This document shows positions 1-8,788 of a stretch of DNA of 64,000 nt, in pieces. The first letter of the stretch is position 1. The number at the start of each line of letters is the position of its first letter. Below the pieces are notes generated by a model that saw only the letters and a program-made list of their open reading frames with translations, had not been told where the DNA came from and did not search any database. The position numbers and the translations under genes were made by a program. This DNA comes from JAGBWK01 sp964544595. GTDB lineage: Bacteria; Bacteroidota; Bacteroidia; Bacteroidales; Muribaculaceae. The stretch covers positions 12,190 through 76,189 of the forward strand of contig CAZJBM010000009.1 of assembly GCA_964544595.1 (NCBI GenBank), written 5' to 3'.

Positions 1-468
1 GGAATGTATTTCAGCGCTCTTGTTCGCATCACTGAGCACGACGGCGACCAACACTGTATCTTCCCCTCAAAAGACCCTCAGTCGCAAGACTATATCGTTT
101 ACCTATCCGTGCTTAAGTCCGACGGCACCGTCATGGAGCGCCTCGACAAACACGGCAATGTCTACGGCACCTCCACTCCCTATCATATCCCCCCCACCGA
201 GGAACTCCGTTACTACGGATGGGCGGCTGCCCCGGCTCAGGTTGACTGGAAACCCGGTTATACCTACCACTACGTCCTGGATTATACCAAAGGCGTGGGC
301 GTCCACGACCCATACGACCACAACCCTGCCGCCACCGTCGTGAATTGGGGTGGTGTAGAGGTCACTACTACTACCGGCAACTGGAGTAGCGGTGGTGTTG
401 TTAGCGAAGGTGGCTGGGGCTCTAATACTAATGCCACTGCTCCCGACGGCACGGTATGGTGGAAGTGA
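1..468 (+). CDS. Fimbrillin-like surface protein, C-terminal part (5' end outside window)
   Basis: The reading frame is open from the first base, so this is the 3' end of a longer gene; the ATG at position 4 is probably internal. The visible ~155 residues end with an aromatic beta-rich segment (PGYTYHYVLDYTKGVG) followed by a Gly/Thr-rich tail ending in Trp-Lys. In Bacteroidales fimbrillins (FimA/Mfa1-like) the conserved end of the last beta-sandwich looks like this: a 'Y-x-Y-x-L-x-Y-x-x-G-x-G' strand and a short tail used in donor-strand polymerisation. The next gene, 43 bases downstream, is a large lipoprotein of the type that goes with such fimbriae. The assignment rests on this short pattern and on context; the signal peptide and N-terminal domain cannot be seen. 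Confidence 0.55.
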   Translation, partial: GMYFSALVRITEHDGDQHCIFPSKDPQSQDYIVYLSVLKSDGTVMERLDKHGNVYGTSTPYHIPPTEELRYYGWAAAPAQVDWKPGYTYHYVLDYTKGVGVHDPYDHNPAATVVNWGGVEVTTTTGNWSSGGVVSEGGWGSNTNATAPDGTVWWK

Positions 469-511
469 TTATCCCCTTTCACAACATCCAATCATATAAA
501 GCGATTTCACG

Positions 512-3088
512 ATGCACAAAATATCAACACATATTTTCCGTTTCAAATGGGCAGGAATTTTATTCCTGTTGTTGGCTTTAACGGGCTGCGCCGACGAATT
601 GGTTTATACTTATGCGTCCGAATGTGATGATCCCGGACGCCAGGTTATGATGCCCCTTTCCATCGATGTGGAGGGTATGGTAACTCTCGACGCCACTTCC
701 CGCGGAGATTCTGGTGATGACGACTTTTACCCCACCGTCGAGCCCCCGGATCCGCGTATATTGGAAGACGAGACGCGGCTCCACGACTTCTGGGTCCTGC
801 AATATAACTCCGCGGGCAACCGAGTCGGCATGCCCTATTATCAGGAATACTCCGGCCTGGGAGAAAACCCCGTTATTCCCTTTTTGATCCCGACCCATGC
901 CGATAGTAAATTCACTACAGTTGTGGTTGCCAACACAGGCAACCCCTCTCTTTTCACCGATGATAACTCTGAAACCGTAAGGAAAGTCAAGAATGTCCAC
1001 AAGCCGATGAAAAACGCCGACGACGTGTGGGTCATTATTGACGGAAAGAAACATCTGCCTATGAGCGGCAAAATTGACGTCGACTATAACGCGCTCTCCC
1101 TCAGCGTTCGTCTACGCCCAAATGTCGCTAAACTCCACCTCTATTTCAAGCTTATGAAAACCACCGACGGCGAAGGTGATGCCGGCGGAGGCAATAGCTG
1201 GGATAGAAAACGCAAAACCCTTGCTTTGAACTGGGGTAATGTGCCCGATCTCCCCTACGCCGATATTCTCTACGAGGCTGATAACTACAATACCGACGAG
1301 CTTAGGTACCCATCTCCCGTCAATGAGGCCAAACTCAACCTCTTTCCCCTCACCACGAATAAGGAAAAATTTAATGAAATAGTTGGCTACGCCCTGGACA
1401 TGTCCGACAAGCCCGCGACTATCGACGTCTATCTGCCACGCAACACCCAGGGTGTAAACCAAAACACAAACCCATATCTGAAGAGCCCATGTGCCACGAA
1501 GCATGCGCTATTCCTCGAAATAGTATGCTCCGACAAAGAGGAGACCCAACAAAATAAATACAGACGCATTGAGTTCATGCCGGGCGCTAACGATGTGAAC
1601 GATTACAACATCATTCCAGGAAAATTCTACGATTTAAATTTTACATTCAGTAATTTCCCTACCGATGATGGCCCCGTTAAAAAGCTTTACCGACGTTATG
1701 GCGAAGGCAATGCTTATATTGTCAACCCCAACGACACCCGCATCATTAACCGCTTCCCGATAAGCCCTGTCAATAACTTTGCTACGGAGTTCTATCCCGG
1801 TGCTCCTGATAATAAAAGTAAACAGGCATATACAAATTGGGAGGAGGCATATTTTAAAATCTATTTGCAGGAGCTTAAAGAAGTAAACAATGATGTTTCA
1901 GGACAACTTACACAGGATCCTGCAACTTGGCTAAAGCGTGATGATTATTTTACAACATATACTGACTCAGGTCACGAACCGGTTTGGCCATTTGCCATTA
2001 CGCCAAGCACTGAATGGGTGGCAGAGGTAATCTGGCAAGACAGCCCGAAGAGACTGATAAATTTCTGCGACTATTTAGGTATGCTCACAAACAACGGCGA
2101 CTATTACGAAAGCGCAGGCGCCATGTGGCTACCGGTGAAGATGGCAGACTTCAACAATTTCAAACAAACATTCTTAGTAAAGGGGGGTACTAAAGATCAG
2201 TTAGACCCTGCGGCATTTAAAGATCCTTTGAATGACAGAAATCCCACCCGAAGCGAGATCTTCTTCAAGACCACCGGAGAGGAAGGAAACGTCATAGTGG
2301 GAATCCGCAAGAAAAGCGAGGATGGCAAGCCTGTGGAAGACCGCGAATACCTCTGGAGCTGGCATCTGTGGATCACTAATTATAATCCTGCCGAACTCGG
2401 ACAATCTACGATGGACCGCAACATCGGTGCTATGAAGCCCGGTGACGCCGGCTTTTACTATCAGTTTTTGCGAAAAGACCCCTTCCCGCATTGGCAAGCT
2501 AAAGTTTATGATATAAACGGCAAAGAACTTACGCAGCTCAGGCATACAATCGCAACCGGACAATCAGCCAGCATGCTCATTTATCGACATGCCGTCAAAA
2601 CTACTACTAAAGACATTAGGGAAACACAAACAAATGCCGTAAAATGGCCTTATAAGCTGTTTTATCATACAGGTGGTACAACCGCCACGACATTAGCAAA
2701 CAAGAATTATTTAGGTCAGACAGTTGGTAAAAATGCCGGCTGGACTGTCAGCTCCGCTACAACGGAATGGACACCTCAGGATCCATCTCCCCAAGGATGG
2801 GTGTTACCGCCCGATGAAAAGCAGCCCGAGACCCCTCCGGGCTCATGGACAATGATTACCTCCTGGGAAGGCTTGGACATACCTGCCGCCGGATTACGCG
2901 CAGACCCATACAGATATTCTACATTATTTGACTTGTATCGTGGCGAGAAAGCTTTCCTTTGGGTTAAAGGTCCCCATACCGCGCTTCCTACTGCTGCCAC
3001 AAATACAGGAACTTATACAGCACCTTTTTACTCAGAAGGCTCGAAAAGTATGGTTGACGCCATCCCCGTCCGCTGCACGAAACGCTGA
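512..3088 (+). CDS. DUF4906-type lipoprotein, probable fimbria-associated surface protein
   Basis: 858 residues. The N-terminus has a hydrophobic segment ending in a lipobox (LLALTGC), so the mature protein should be lipid-anchored. After it come a short acidic linker and a segment (HDFWVLQYNSAGN, then FTTVVVANTGNP) typical of the large Bacteroidales proteins annotated as DUF4906 and found beside fimbrillin genes. The C-terminal ~450 residues are rich in Trp, Thr and Asn and have no motif I recognise. It follows the fimbrillin-like gene closely on the same strand, which suggests a fimbrial tip, anchor or accessory role; that role is inferred from context only. A 71-bp inverted repeat follows the stop. 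The DUF4906 label is from memory of the family pattern. Confidence 0.6.
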   Translation: MHKISTHIFRFKWAGILFLLLALTGCADELVYTYASECDDPGRQVMMPLSIDVEGMVTLDATSRGDSGDDDFYPTVEPPDPRILEDETRLHDFWVLQYNSAGNRVGMPYYQEYSGLGENPVIPFLIPTHADSKFTTVVVANTGNPSLFTDDNSETVRKVKNVHKPMKNADDVWVIIDGKKHLPMSGKIDVDYNALSLSVRLRPNVAKLHLYFKLMKTTDGEGDAGGGNSWDRKRKTLALNWGNVPDLPYADILYEADNYNTDELRYPSPVNEAKLNLFPLTTNKEKFNEIVGYALDMSDKPATIDVYLPRNTQGVNQNTNPYLKSPCATKHALFLEIVCSDKEETQQNKYRRIEFMPGANDVNDYNIIPGKFYDLNFTFSNFPTDDGPVKKLYRRYGEGNAYIVNPNDTRIINRFPISPVNNFATEFYPGAPDNKSKQAYTNWEEAYFKIYLQELKEVNNDVSGQLTQDPATWLKRDDYFTTYTDSGHEPVWPFAITPSTEWVAEVIWQDSPKRLINFCDYLGMLTNNGDYYESAGAMWLPVKMADFNNFKQTFLVKGGTKDQLDPAAFKDPLNDRNPTRSEIFFKTTGEEGNVIVGIRKKSEDGKPVEDREYLWSWHLWITNYNPAELGQSTMDRNIGAMKPGDAGFYYQFLRKDPFPHWQAKVYDINGKELTQLRHTIATGQSASMLIYRHAVKTTTKDIRETQTNAVKWPYKLFYHTGGTTATTLANKNYLGQTVGKNAGWTVSSATTEWTPQDPSPQGWVLPPDEKQPETPPGSWTMITSWEGLDIPAAGLRADPYRYSTLFDLYRGEKAFLWVKGPHTALPTAATNTGTYTAPFYSEGSKSMVDAIPVRCTKR

Positions 3089-3147
3089 TCCCCGATTAAG
3101 ATAATCGACGCGCGCCCCATCTGCGCCGTCATAGCCCCTAATTACTT

Positions 3148-3218
3148 AGAGCCTGTCCCATAAAATCTGTTAAAGCTGAGGCGGTCAGCCATTTAACAGA
3201 TTTTATGGGACAGGCTCT
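3148..3218. repeat. 71-bp foldback repeat, copy 1
   Basis: A perfect 27-bp inverted repeat (arms 3148-3174 and 3192-3218, beginning AGAGCCTGTCCCATAAAA) around a 17-base loop that itself holds GCTGA/TCAGC. A second, less perfect copy lies at 58315-58384. It sits between the lipoprotein and the pheT promoter. It could act as a terminator for the upstream operon, but there is no U-run; recurrence elsewhere fits a small non-autonomous mobile repeat better. Confidence 0.8.
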
Positions 3219-3237
3219 TAAATCGATTGGGCTTTTA

Positions 3238-3269
3238 TTGGCGGGGTTGGAAAGTTTTTAGTAAATTCG
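3238..3269 (+). promoter_or_regulatory. Predicted pheT promoter
   Basis: TTG at 3238-3240, 21 bases, then TAAATTCG at 3262-3269, one base off the Bacteroidetes -7 consensus TAnnTTTG. The pheT start is about 50 bases downstream. Confidence 0.5.
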
Positions 3270-3319
3270 CGCTTAATTCCCTTTTGGGCGCGTTTTGTTT
3301 GATTCTAATCACTTAAACT

Positions 3320-5800
3320 ATGAATATTTCTTATAAGTGGCTCAAGGAGTATGTTGACTTCAACCTTACTCCCGACGAGCTTTCGGCCGCTCTTACATCT
3401 ATCGGTCTCGAAACCGGAGGTGTCGAGGAGGTCGAGACTATCAAAGGGGGCCTCAAAGGTCTCGTTATAGGCAAAGTGCTTACATGCGTCGACCACCCCG
3501 ACAGCGACCATCTGCATATCACCACCGTTGACCTCGGCGACGGCCAGGCCACCCAAATCGTTTGCGGCGCCCCCAACGTGGCCGCCGGACAGACCGTTGT
3601 CGTCGCTACCGTCGGCACCAAGCTATACGACGGCGACAAGGAGTTCCAGATTAAGAAATCCAAAATCCGCGGTGTCGAGTCGTTCGGCATGATATGCGCC
3701 GAGGACGAAATCGGCGTAGGCGCCTCCCACGACGGTATCATCGTCCTCGCCGACGACGTCAAGCCCGGCACTCCCGCGGCCCTATACTACAACGTTGAGT
3801 CTGACTACGTGCTCGAAGTCGACCTCACCCCCAACCGCGTCGACGCCGCCTCCCACTACGGCGTGGCCCGCGACCTCGCCGCCTACCTCACCGCCCACTG
3901 CTCTGAGCGTGAGGGCGAAATCATATCGGCCCACAAGCCGTCGGTCGACAATTTCGCCGTCGACCGAGCCGACGGTGCCGTTAGCGTGGCTGTCGAAAAC
4001 ACCCAGGCTTGCCCCAGATATTCAGGCTTGACAATCCGCGGCGTCAAAGTGGCCGAAAGCCCCGAGTGGCTCCGCAACTACTTGACAGCCATTGGCCAGC
4101 GACCGATCAATAATATCGTCGACATCACCAATTTCATTCTCAACGCCATGGGGCAGCCACTCCACTGCTTCGACCTCGCGAAGGTGGGCGACCGAGTGGT
4201 CGTTAAAAACTGCCCCGAAGCGACTCCTTTCACTACTCTCGACGGCGTCGAGCGCAAGCTCTCCGACAAAGACCTCATGATCTGCAACGCCTCCGAGCCG
4301 ATGTGTATCGCCGGCGTGTTCGGTGGCCTCGATTCAGGCGTCACCGACTCCACTACCGACATTTTCCTTGAGAGCGCGTACTTCAACCCGACCTCGATTC
4401 GCAAAACCGCTCGTCGCCACGGCCTCAACACCGACGCCTCGTTCCGCTACGAGCGCGGCACCGACCCCAACGCTACCGTCTATTGCCTCAAGCTCGCCGC
4501 TCTCCTAGTCAAGGAGCTCGCCGGCGGCGAAATCTGCGGCGATATTATAGATATATATCCCGAGCCGATCAAGCCCTTCGACGTGGAGTTCAGCTACGCC
4601 AAGTCCAACGCGCTTATCGGTAAGGATATACCCGAAGATACGGTCGACCTCATCCTCCGCTCCCTCGAGATCGAGATCGCGGCCAAGGCCGACGGAGTGG
4701 CCAGCCTCAAAGTGCCTACCTACCGCGTCGACGTGCAGCGCCCCTGCGACGTCACCGAAGACATTCTCCGCATCTACGGCTTCAACAACGTAGAGCTCCC
4801 CGGCGCCCTACACGCCTCCCTCTCCTTCAAGACCTTCACCGACTCCGCCGAGGATATGCGCCGCCTTATCTCTGAGCAGCTTACAGGCGAGGGCTTCAAC
4901 GAGATCATGAACAACTCGCTGACCGCCGAAAGCTACTACGCCGAGTGCGCCACCTATCCGCTCGACCACTGCGTGCGCCTGCTCAACCCCCTCTCGAGCG
5001 ACCTTTGCGTCATGCGCCAGACTCTCCTCTTCGGCGGCCTTGAGTCGATAGCCCACAACGTCAACCGCAAAGCGGCCGACCTGATGATGTATGAGTTTGG
5101 TAACGTCTATTTCCGCGACCCCGAGGCGCAGTCGACCGCCGAGAAGCCCCTCGCTCCCTACACCGAAGGCGCTCGCCTCGGCCTCTGGCTTACAGGCAAG
5201 CTCCGCGAGGCCAGCTGGAATCAGCAGGCTGTCGAGGCCTCGGTCTACGACCTCCGCGCCTACGTCGACCGCATCATCGCCCGCTGCGGCGTCGCTCAGC
5301 GCGAGCTCTCCTTCACCGTCATGCCCGCCGACGACATTTTCGCCGCATCTATCGCCATCGCGACACGCTCCGGCAAGCCTCTCGGCCGCCTCGGCATCGT
5401 CAGCAAGAAGGTGCTCAAAATGATGGATATTAAGCAGCCCGTCTACTTCGCCGAGCTCGACTGGCGGGCGCTCGTCAAGCTCGCGACCTCCCGCTCCGCG
5501 ACCTTCGCTCCGCTCCCCAAGGCCATGCCCGTCAAGCGCGACCTCGCGCTCCTGCTCGACAGCCGCGTCACCATGGAAGAGGTCGAGAAGACTGTCCGCG
5601 AGTCAGAGCGCAAGCTGCTCCAGTCGGTTTCGCTCTTCGACGTCTATGAGGGCAAGAACCTCCCCGAAGGGAAAAAGTCCTACGCCATCACGATGACGCT
5701 CCTCGACCCCGAGAAGACTCTTCAGGATAAACAGATCGACGCCGTGATGAATAAAATCGTCGCCAACCTTACCAAAAAACTCGGCGCGCAACTGCGCTGA
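3320..5800 (+). CDS. pheT: Phenylalanyl-tRNA synthetase beta subunit
   Basis: 826 residues, close to the usual ~800. It charges tRNA-Phe as the beta half of the alpha2-beta2 enzyme. The start MNISYKWLKEYVDF is the classic PheT N-terminus. An EMAP/OB-type tRNA-binding domain follows (about 40-150, VIGKVLTCVDHPDSDHLHI), then the B3/B4 editing region (SGLTIRGVKVAESPEWL, RPINNIVDITNFI), B5, the catalytic-like fold and a C-terminal ferredoxin-like anticodon-binding domain (from LPKAMPVKRDLALLLD). pheS is not next to it; the two are often unlinked in Bacteroidetes. It is monocistronic here, with its own promoter and a strong intrinsic terminator at 5829-5870. Product certain from end-to-end resemblance. 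Confidence 0.97.
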   Translation: MNISYKWLKEYVDFNLTPDELSAALTSIGLETGGVEEVETIKGGLKGLVIGKVLTCVDHPDSDHLHITTVDLGDGQATQIVCGAPNVAAGQTVVVATVGTKLYDGDKEFQIKKSKIRGVESFGMICAEDEIGVGASHDGIIVLADDVKPGTPAALYYNVESDYVLEVDLTPNRVDAASHYGVARDLAAYLTAHCSEREGEIISAHKPSVDNFAVDRADGAVSVAVENTQACPRYSGLTIRGVKVAESPEWLRNYLTAIGQRPINNIVDITNFILNAMGQPLHCFDLAKVGDRVVVKNCPEATPFTTLDGVERKLSDKDLMICNASEPMCIAGVFGGLDSGVTDSTTDIFLESAYFNPTSIRKTARRHGLNTDASFRYERGTDPNATVYCLKLAALLVKELAGGEICGDIIDIYPEPIKPFDVEFSYAKSNALIGKDIPEDTVDLILRSLEIEIAAKADGVASLKVPTYRVDVQRPCDVTEDILRIYGFNNVELPGALHASLSFKTFTDSAEDMRRLISEQLTGEGFNEIMNNSLTAESYYAECATYPLDHCVRLLNPLSSDLCVMRQTLLFGGLESIAHNVNRKAADLMMYEFGNVYFRDPEAQSTAEKPLAPYTEGARLGLWLTGKLREASWNQQAVEASVYDLRAYVDRIIARCGVAQRELSFTVMPADDIFAASIAIATRSGKPLGRLGIVSKKVLKMMDIKQPVYFAELDWRALVKLATSRSATFAPLPKAMPVKRDLALLLDSRVTMEEVEKTVRESERKLLQSVSLFDVYEGKNLPEGKKSYAITMTLLDPEKTLQDKQIDAVMNKIVANLTKKLGAQLR

Positions 5801-5828
5801 AAAATGCGAAAAATACCCAAAAAAAACG

Positions 5829-5870
5829 CGCCTTTTTTGTGTTTTTTGTGCACAAAAAAGGCGTTTTTTT
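5829..5870 (+). terminator. Intrinsic terminator of pheT
   Basis: A 13-bp perfect stem (CGCCTTTTTTGTG at 5829-5841 pairs with 5851-5863) with a 9-base loop, followed by seven T. It lies 29 bases after the pheT stop. Confidence 0.85.
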
Positions 5871-5877
5871 CGCGTTT

Positions 5878-5908
5878 AAGTGCACTTTTTCATTCAAAAA
5901 GTGCACTT
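5878..5908 (-). terminator. Second hairpin in the pheT/cupin convergent gap, possible terminator for the cupin gene
   Basis: AAGTGCACTTTTT (5878-5890) pairs perfectly with 5896-5908 around a 5-base loop. The gap carries four GTGCAC palindromes in about 80 bases. Read leftwards from the cupin gene it can serve as a terminator, though the U-run is poor. Confidence 0.5.
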
Positions 5909-5947
5909 TTGTGCACCAAAATGTGCACTTTTGCGCGTTAAAATCTG

Positions 5948-6298
5948 TTAAGAAACGATGGCGTCGTTGGCTGTCCATTCGGTCAGACTGCCCTCCTTCA
6001 CCTGGATGCAAACCTCTGTCATGTCGGTCTCTGCGTGGAGTTTACGCTTCGCCGCGGGCGCCACGCGCAGCCAGTCGCCTGCTTCGAGAGGCACTTTCTC
6101 GTCGTCAATCTCCATAAAGCCCTTACCTGCAACGATATAGTAGATTTCCTCGTTCTGTTTATGGCTGTGGTAGAAGGGGATAACTGTGCCGGCGGGAAGA
6201 TTGTTGACCGACACCTCCGCGCCGGTGAGTGAGAGGATGTCGTGTAGCTCGGTGCGGGGTGCGCCTTCGGCTACGTGGGTTTTGCTGAAATTGCTCAT
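5948..6298 (-). CDS. Small cupin-domain protein
   Basis: 116 residues, a single-domain cupin. Motif 1 is visible as HSHKQNEEIYYIVAGKG (two His and a Glu for a metal) and motif 2 as the PLEAGDWLRVAPAAKRKL stretch, where the usual second-motif His is replaced (P-A-A). It is probably cytoplasmic since no signal peptide is seen. Cupins of this size include sugar isomerases, dioxygenases and small-molecule sensors; the substrate cannot be told. It lies 56 bases after the alpha/beta hydrolase on the same strand, so the two are probably co-transcribed and could act in one detoxification or catabolic step, controlled by the divergent AraC regulator. Confidence 0.85.
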   Translation of the reverse strand: MSNFSKTHVAEGAPRTELHDILSLTGAEVSVNNLPAGTVIPFYHSHKQNEEIYYIVAGKGFMEIDDEKVPLEAGDWLRVAPAAKRKLHAETDMTEVCIQVKEGSLTEWTANDAIVS

Positions 6299-6354
6299 TG
6301 TTTTGTTTTTTTAAAGGGTTAATATATTGATATTCAAATTGATGACAGTGCGGG

Positions 6355-7311
6355 TCAGTCGCCCAGCATACGCTTTATCTGAGCGATGCGGAGCTGATTG
6401 TAAAGCTTGGTCTGAGGGGTATCCGGCCCCAGTAAATCAAATCCGTGGAACACTCCGGGGATTGTGTGCAGCTCGGCGTTGACTCCCGCGCATGACAGGC
6501 GCGCTGTGTAGTCGAGACACGACATGCAGAAGAGGTCGATAGTGCCTACGGCGATGAATGCCGGCGGCAGATTCGTCAAGTCGGTGGCGAGCGATGCCGA
6601 GTAGTAAGGAAGCTGATTTTCAGGGAGTTTCTGACCGCCCAACAGGGTGTCCCATCCGAGCCGGTTGTAGGCGGGAGTCCATACCAGCTGTCCGGCGTAG
6701 GGGTCGGGCATAGGGTCTTTGTCGGTGCCGGTGCGGCTATCGAGCATAGGATAGGTCAATGCCTGCCCGCACAAGCCGATTTTGCCCTGGTCGCGGTTGT
6801 AAATGGCTAAGCGAGCGGCCAGTCCGCCGCCGGCGCTCTCGCCCAAAATCACTATACGCGAGGGGTCGGCTCCATACTCCGAGGCGTGGTCATGGATATA
6901 TTCGAGGCCCGAATACGCGTCGTGGAGGTCGGCGGGGAAGGGCGCCTCGGTAGCCAGTCGATAGTTGACGCTCACTAAGATAGCCTGCGCGCCGTCGGTC
7001 AGCACTTCGGGCTTGGTAGCCATTGTGTTAGCGTCGCCCATGAGATACCCGCCGCCATGCATGAAATACAGTATGGGCAGGGGGCCTTTGCGGGTGACGT
7101 TGGTCGGATGCCATATATAAAGGTCGATGTCGTTGCCGTCCATGCCTTTAATGGTGACTTTCTGCGAGCCGGGGAGTGGCTGGCTCTCGCCGATCATGCT
7201 TATAAACGGGTTCTTGTCAAACGGTAATTGACAAGCCTCAAATATCTTCTCTATGATAGGCAACTGATATTCTTTGGCTATCAGTCGCTTTGATGTGAAT
7301 TGCTGTGCCAT
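6355..7311 (-). CDS. Alpha/beta hydrolase, hormone-sensitive-lipase-like esterase
   Basis: 318 residues. The oxyanion-hole motif is HGGGYLMG, the nucleophile elbow GESAGG, the acid is probably the Asp in the VGTIDLF segment, and the His is in PGVFHGFD: the full set of a family IV (HSL-type) carboxylesterase. The N-terminal ~60 residues form the usual cap. No signal peptide is seen, so it is likely cytoplasmic. It probably hydrolyses short acyl esters; the natural substrate is unknown. It is transcribed away from an AraC-type regulator 142 bases upstream, a layout typical of a regulator and its target operon (hydrolase plus cupin). Confidence 0.9.
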   Translation of the reverse strand: MAQQFTSKRLIAKEYQLPIIEKIFEACQLPFDKNPFISMIGESQPLPGSQKVTIKGMDGNDIDLYIWHPTNVTRKGPLPILYFMHGGGYLMGDANTMATKPEVLTDGAQAILVSVNYRLATEAPFPADLHDAYSGLEYIHDHASEYGADPSRIVILGESAGGGLAARLAIYNRDQGKIGLCGQALTYPMLDSRTGTDKDPMPDPYAGQLVWTPAYNRLGWDTLLGGQKLPENQLPYYSASLATDLTNLPPAFIAVGTIDLFCMSCLDYTARLSCAGVNAELHTIPGVFHGFDLLGPDTPQTKLYNQLRIAQIKRMLGD

Positions 7312-7453
7312 TTTTTTGTCGTTGTTTTTTACTTATGAAACGTTTGTAAGTCATATTAGTTCTATTATTTTTCAACAAAGGCTATAATGGAATATTTTAT
7401 GCAATATATAGAATGTTATTTAATGAAAAATTGCTGATTTATGGTAAACTAAT

Positions 7454-8377
7454 GTGCTAAAAAAGGCGTTATTCAGAATAAACGACCCGGCAATGGCACA
7501 AAACGCACTTCCCCCACTCTGGACGATCGACGACCTCAACTCCGCGGCTGCGGGGATGAAGTTTGGCTCCGACTTTATTTTTTATCGCGATTTCTCCTCT
7601 CTGAGGAAGCTTCCCGGCAAAATCGTTGTGAATTTCGTCGGATTCATTTACGTGGCGAGTGGCAAAATGGCCATTACGCTAAATGATATTTATCTCAGGG
7701 CCGAGGCCGGCCAGATAATTTTCTATAAGGCAGGCGATTTCATTTCCGATGCGCTTTTTTCGCCCGACAGCGACGGTATGGTTTGCGGAATAGAGGCAAC
7801 GCTGCCGTATGAAAGCCGCAGCCCGGTAGGTTTCCCTCAGCTGACATCGCTTAAGGGCAACTGCATGGTATTTAACCTCAGCTCCGCCGCGGCGGAACTC
7901 TTAGGGCTGTATGCCAAGTTGTTGAGTCAGAAATATGAAATGGGTATCGAGAGCGTGCGCTTCACGATGGTCTCGATGATGGAGGATCTGCTCGGATCGG
8001 TCACGCTACCCGGCGCCGACGCCGATAAAATGCCCGCGAGGCAGTCGGCCGACCGTCTCTATCAGCGGTTTTCAACGCTGCTTATCGAGTCGTATCCCAA
8101 ACCGCGCGACGTGCAGTGGTATGCCGACGCGCTGTCGGTGACGCCCAACTATCTCGCGAGGGTTGTGAGGCAGATAAGCGGCAGGAACACAATGGATTGG
8201 ATTAATGAGGCCGTTATGACCGACGTGAGGACTTCGCTGATCCATACCGACGAGTCGATAAAGGAGATCTCGGCGCGATTAGGCTTTAACAACCCGGCTT
8301 TTTTCGGTAAATACGTCAAAAAGCACTCGGGGCTGACTCCCAAGCAACTAAGAGCATATCTCAACACTAAAAAATAA
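7454..8377 (+). CDS. AraC-family transcriptional regulator
   Basis: 307 residues from a GTG start; an ATG at 7493 (MAQNALPPLW) would give 294 residues and is an equally good start. The N-terminal half is an AraC-type cupin sensor domain (TLNDIYLRAEAGQIIFYKAGDF region). The last ~100 residues hold two helix-turn-helix motifs: VQWYADALSVTPNYLARVVR and the signature SIKEISARLGFNNPAFFGKYVKKHSGLTP, cut here for length. It probably senses a small molecule and controls the divergent esterase/cupin genes; that target is inferred from position. The following YjbR-like gene starts 7 bases after the stop and may be co-transcribed. Confidence 0.92.
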   Translation: MLKKALFRINDPAMAQNALPPLWTIDDLNSAAAGMKFGSDFIFYRDFSSLRKLPGKIVVNFVGFIYVASGKMAITLNDIYLRAEAGQIIFYKAGDFISDALFSPDSDGMVCGIEATLPYESRSPVGFPQLTSLKGNCMVFNLSSAAAELLGLYAKLLSQKYEMGIESVRFTMVSMMEDLLGSVTLPGADADKMPARQSADRLYQRFSTLLIESYPKPRDVQWYADALSVTPNYLARVVRQISGRNTMDWINEAVMTDVRTSLIHTDESIKEISARLGFNNPAFFGKYVKKHSGLTPKQLRAYLNTKK

Positions 8378-8384
8378 AATATAC

Positions 8385-8738
8385 ATGAACACTGAAGAAT
8401 TGCGCGACTACTGCCTGTCGCTTAAGGGCGCGAAGGAGAATATGCCGTGGACCGAACCCCAATATTCGATGCTCGTCACTTTTACCGTCGGCGGGAAATG
8501 GTTTTGCCTCGCTGACCTCGACAAGAAGTTTATTGACGTTAAATGCGACCCTGAGAGCGTGGTAGAGATGCAGAGCCGCTATCAAGGGGCTTTCCCGGCA
8601 TGGCACATGAATAAGGAGCACTGGCTCGGCGTGAAGCTCGAATCGGATGTGCCCGATAAGGTGATAAAGCAGCTGCTCGCCGACGGCTATGAGCTAATCG
8701 CGCGCAAACTCCCCACCTCGCTCCGCGCATCGCTCTAA
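8385..8738 (+). CDS. MmcQ/YjbR-family protein
   Basis: 117 residues. It matches the small YjbR fold: an N-terminal helix (MNTEELRDYCLSLKGAKE), the 'W-x-x-P-x-Y-S-M-L-V-T-F' strand, the 'KWFCLADLDKKFIDVKC' strands, then the WHMNKEHWLGVKL and 'LLADGYELIARKLP' C-terminal part. The family has a CyaY-like/DNA-binding fold and no firmly known function. It starts 7 bases after the AraC gene, so translation from the same message is likely. Confidence 0.9.
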   Translation: MNTEELRDYCLSLKGAKENMPWTEPQYSMLVTFTVGGKWFCLADLDKKFIDVKCDPESVVEMQSRYQGAFPAWHMNKEHWLGVKLESDVPDKVIKQLLADGYELIARKLPTSLRASL

Positions 8739-8788
8739 CCCCCCGCGCACTTTAGCGTATTACGGGCCTAAATCCTCGTAATTGACGG

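Noticed and set aside
6355..7311. Polyhydroxybutyrate depolymerase or acetyl xylan esterase function for the hydrolase
   Set aside because: No signal peptide and no accessory domain; only the family IV esterase core can be supported.
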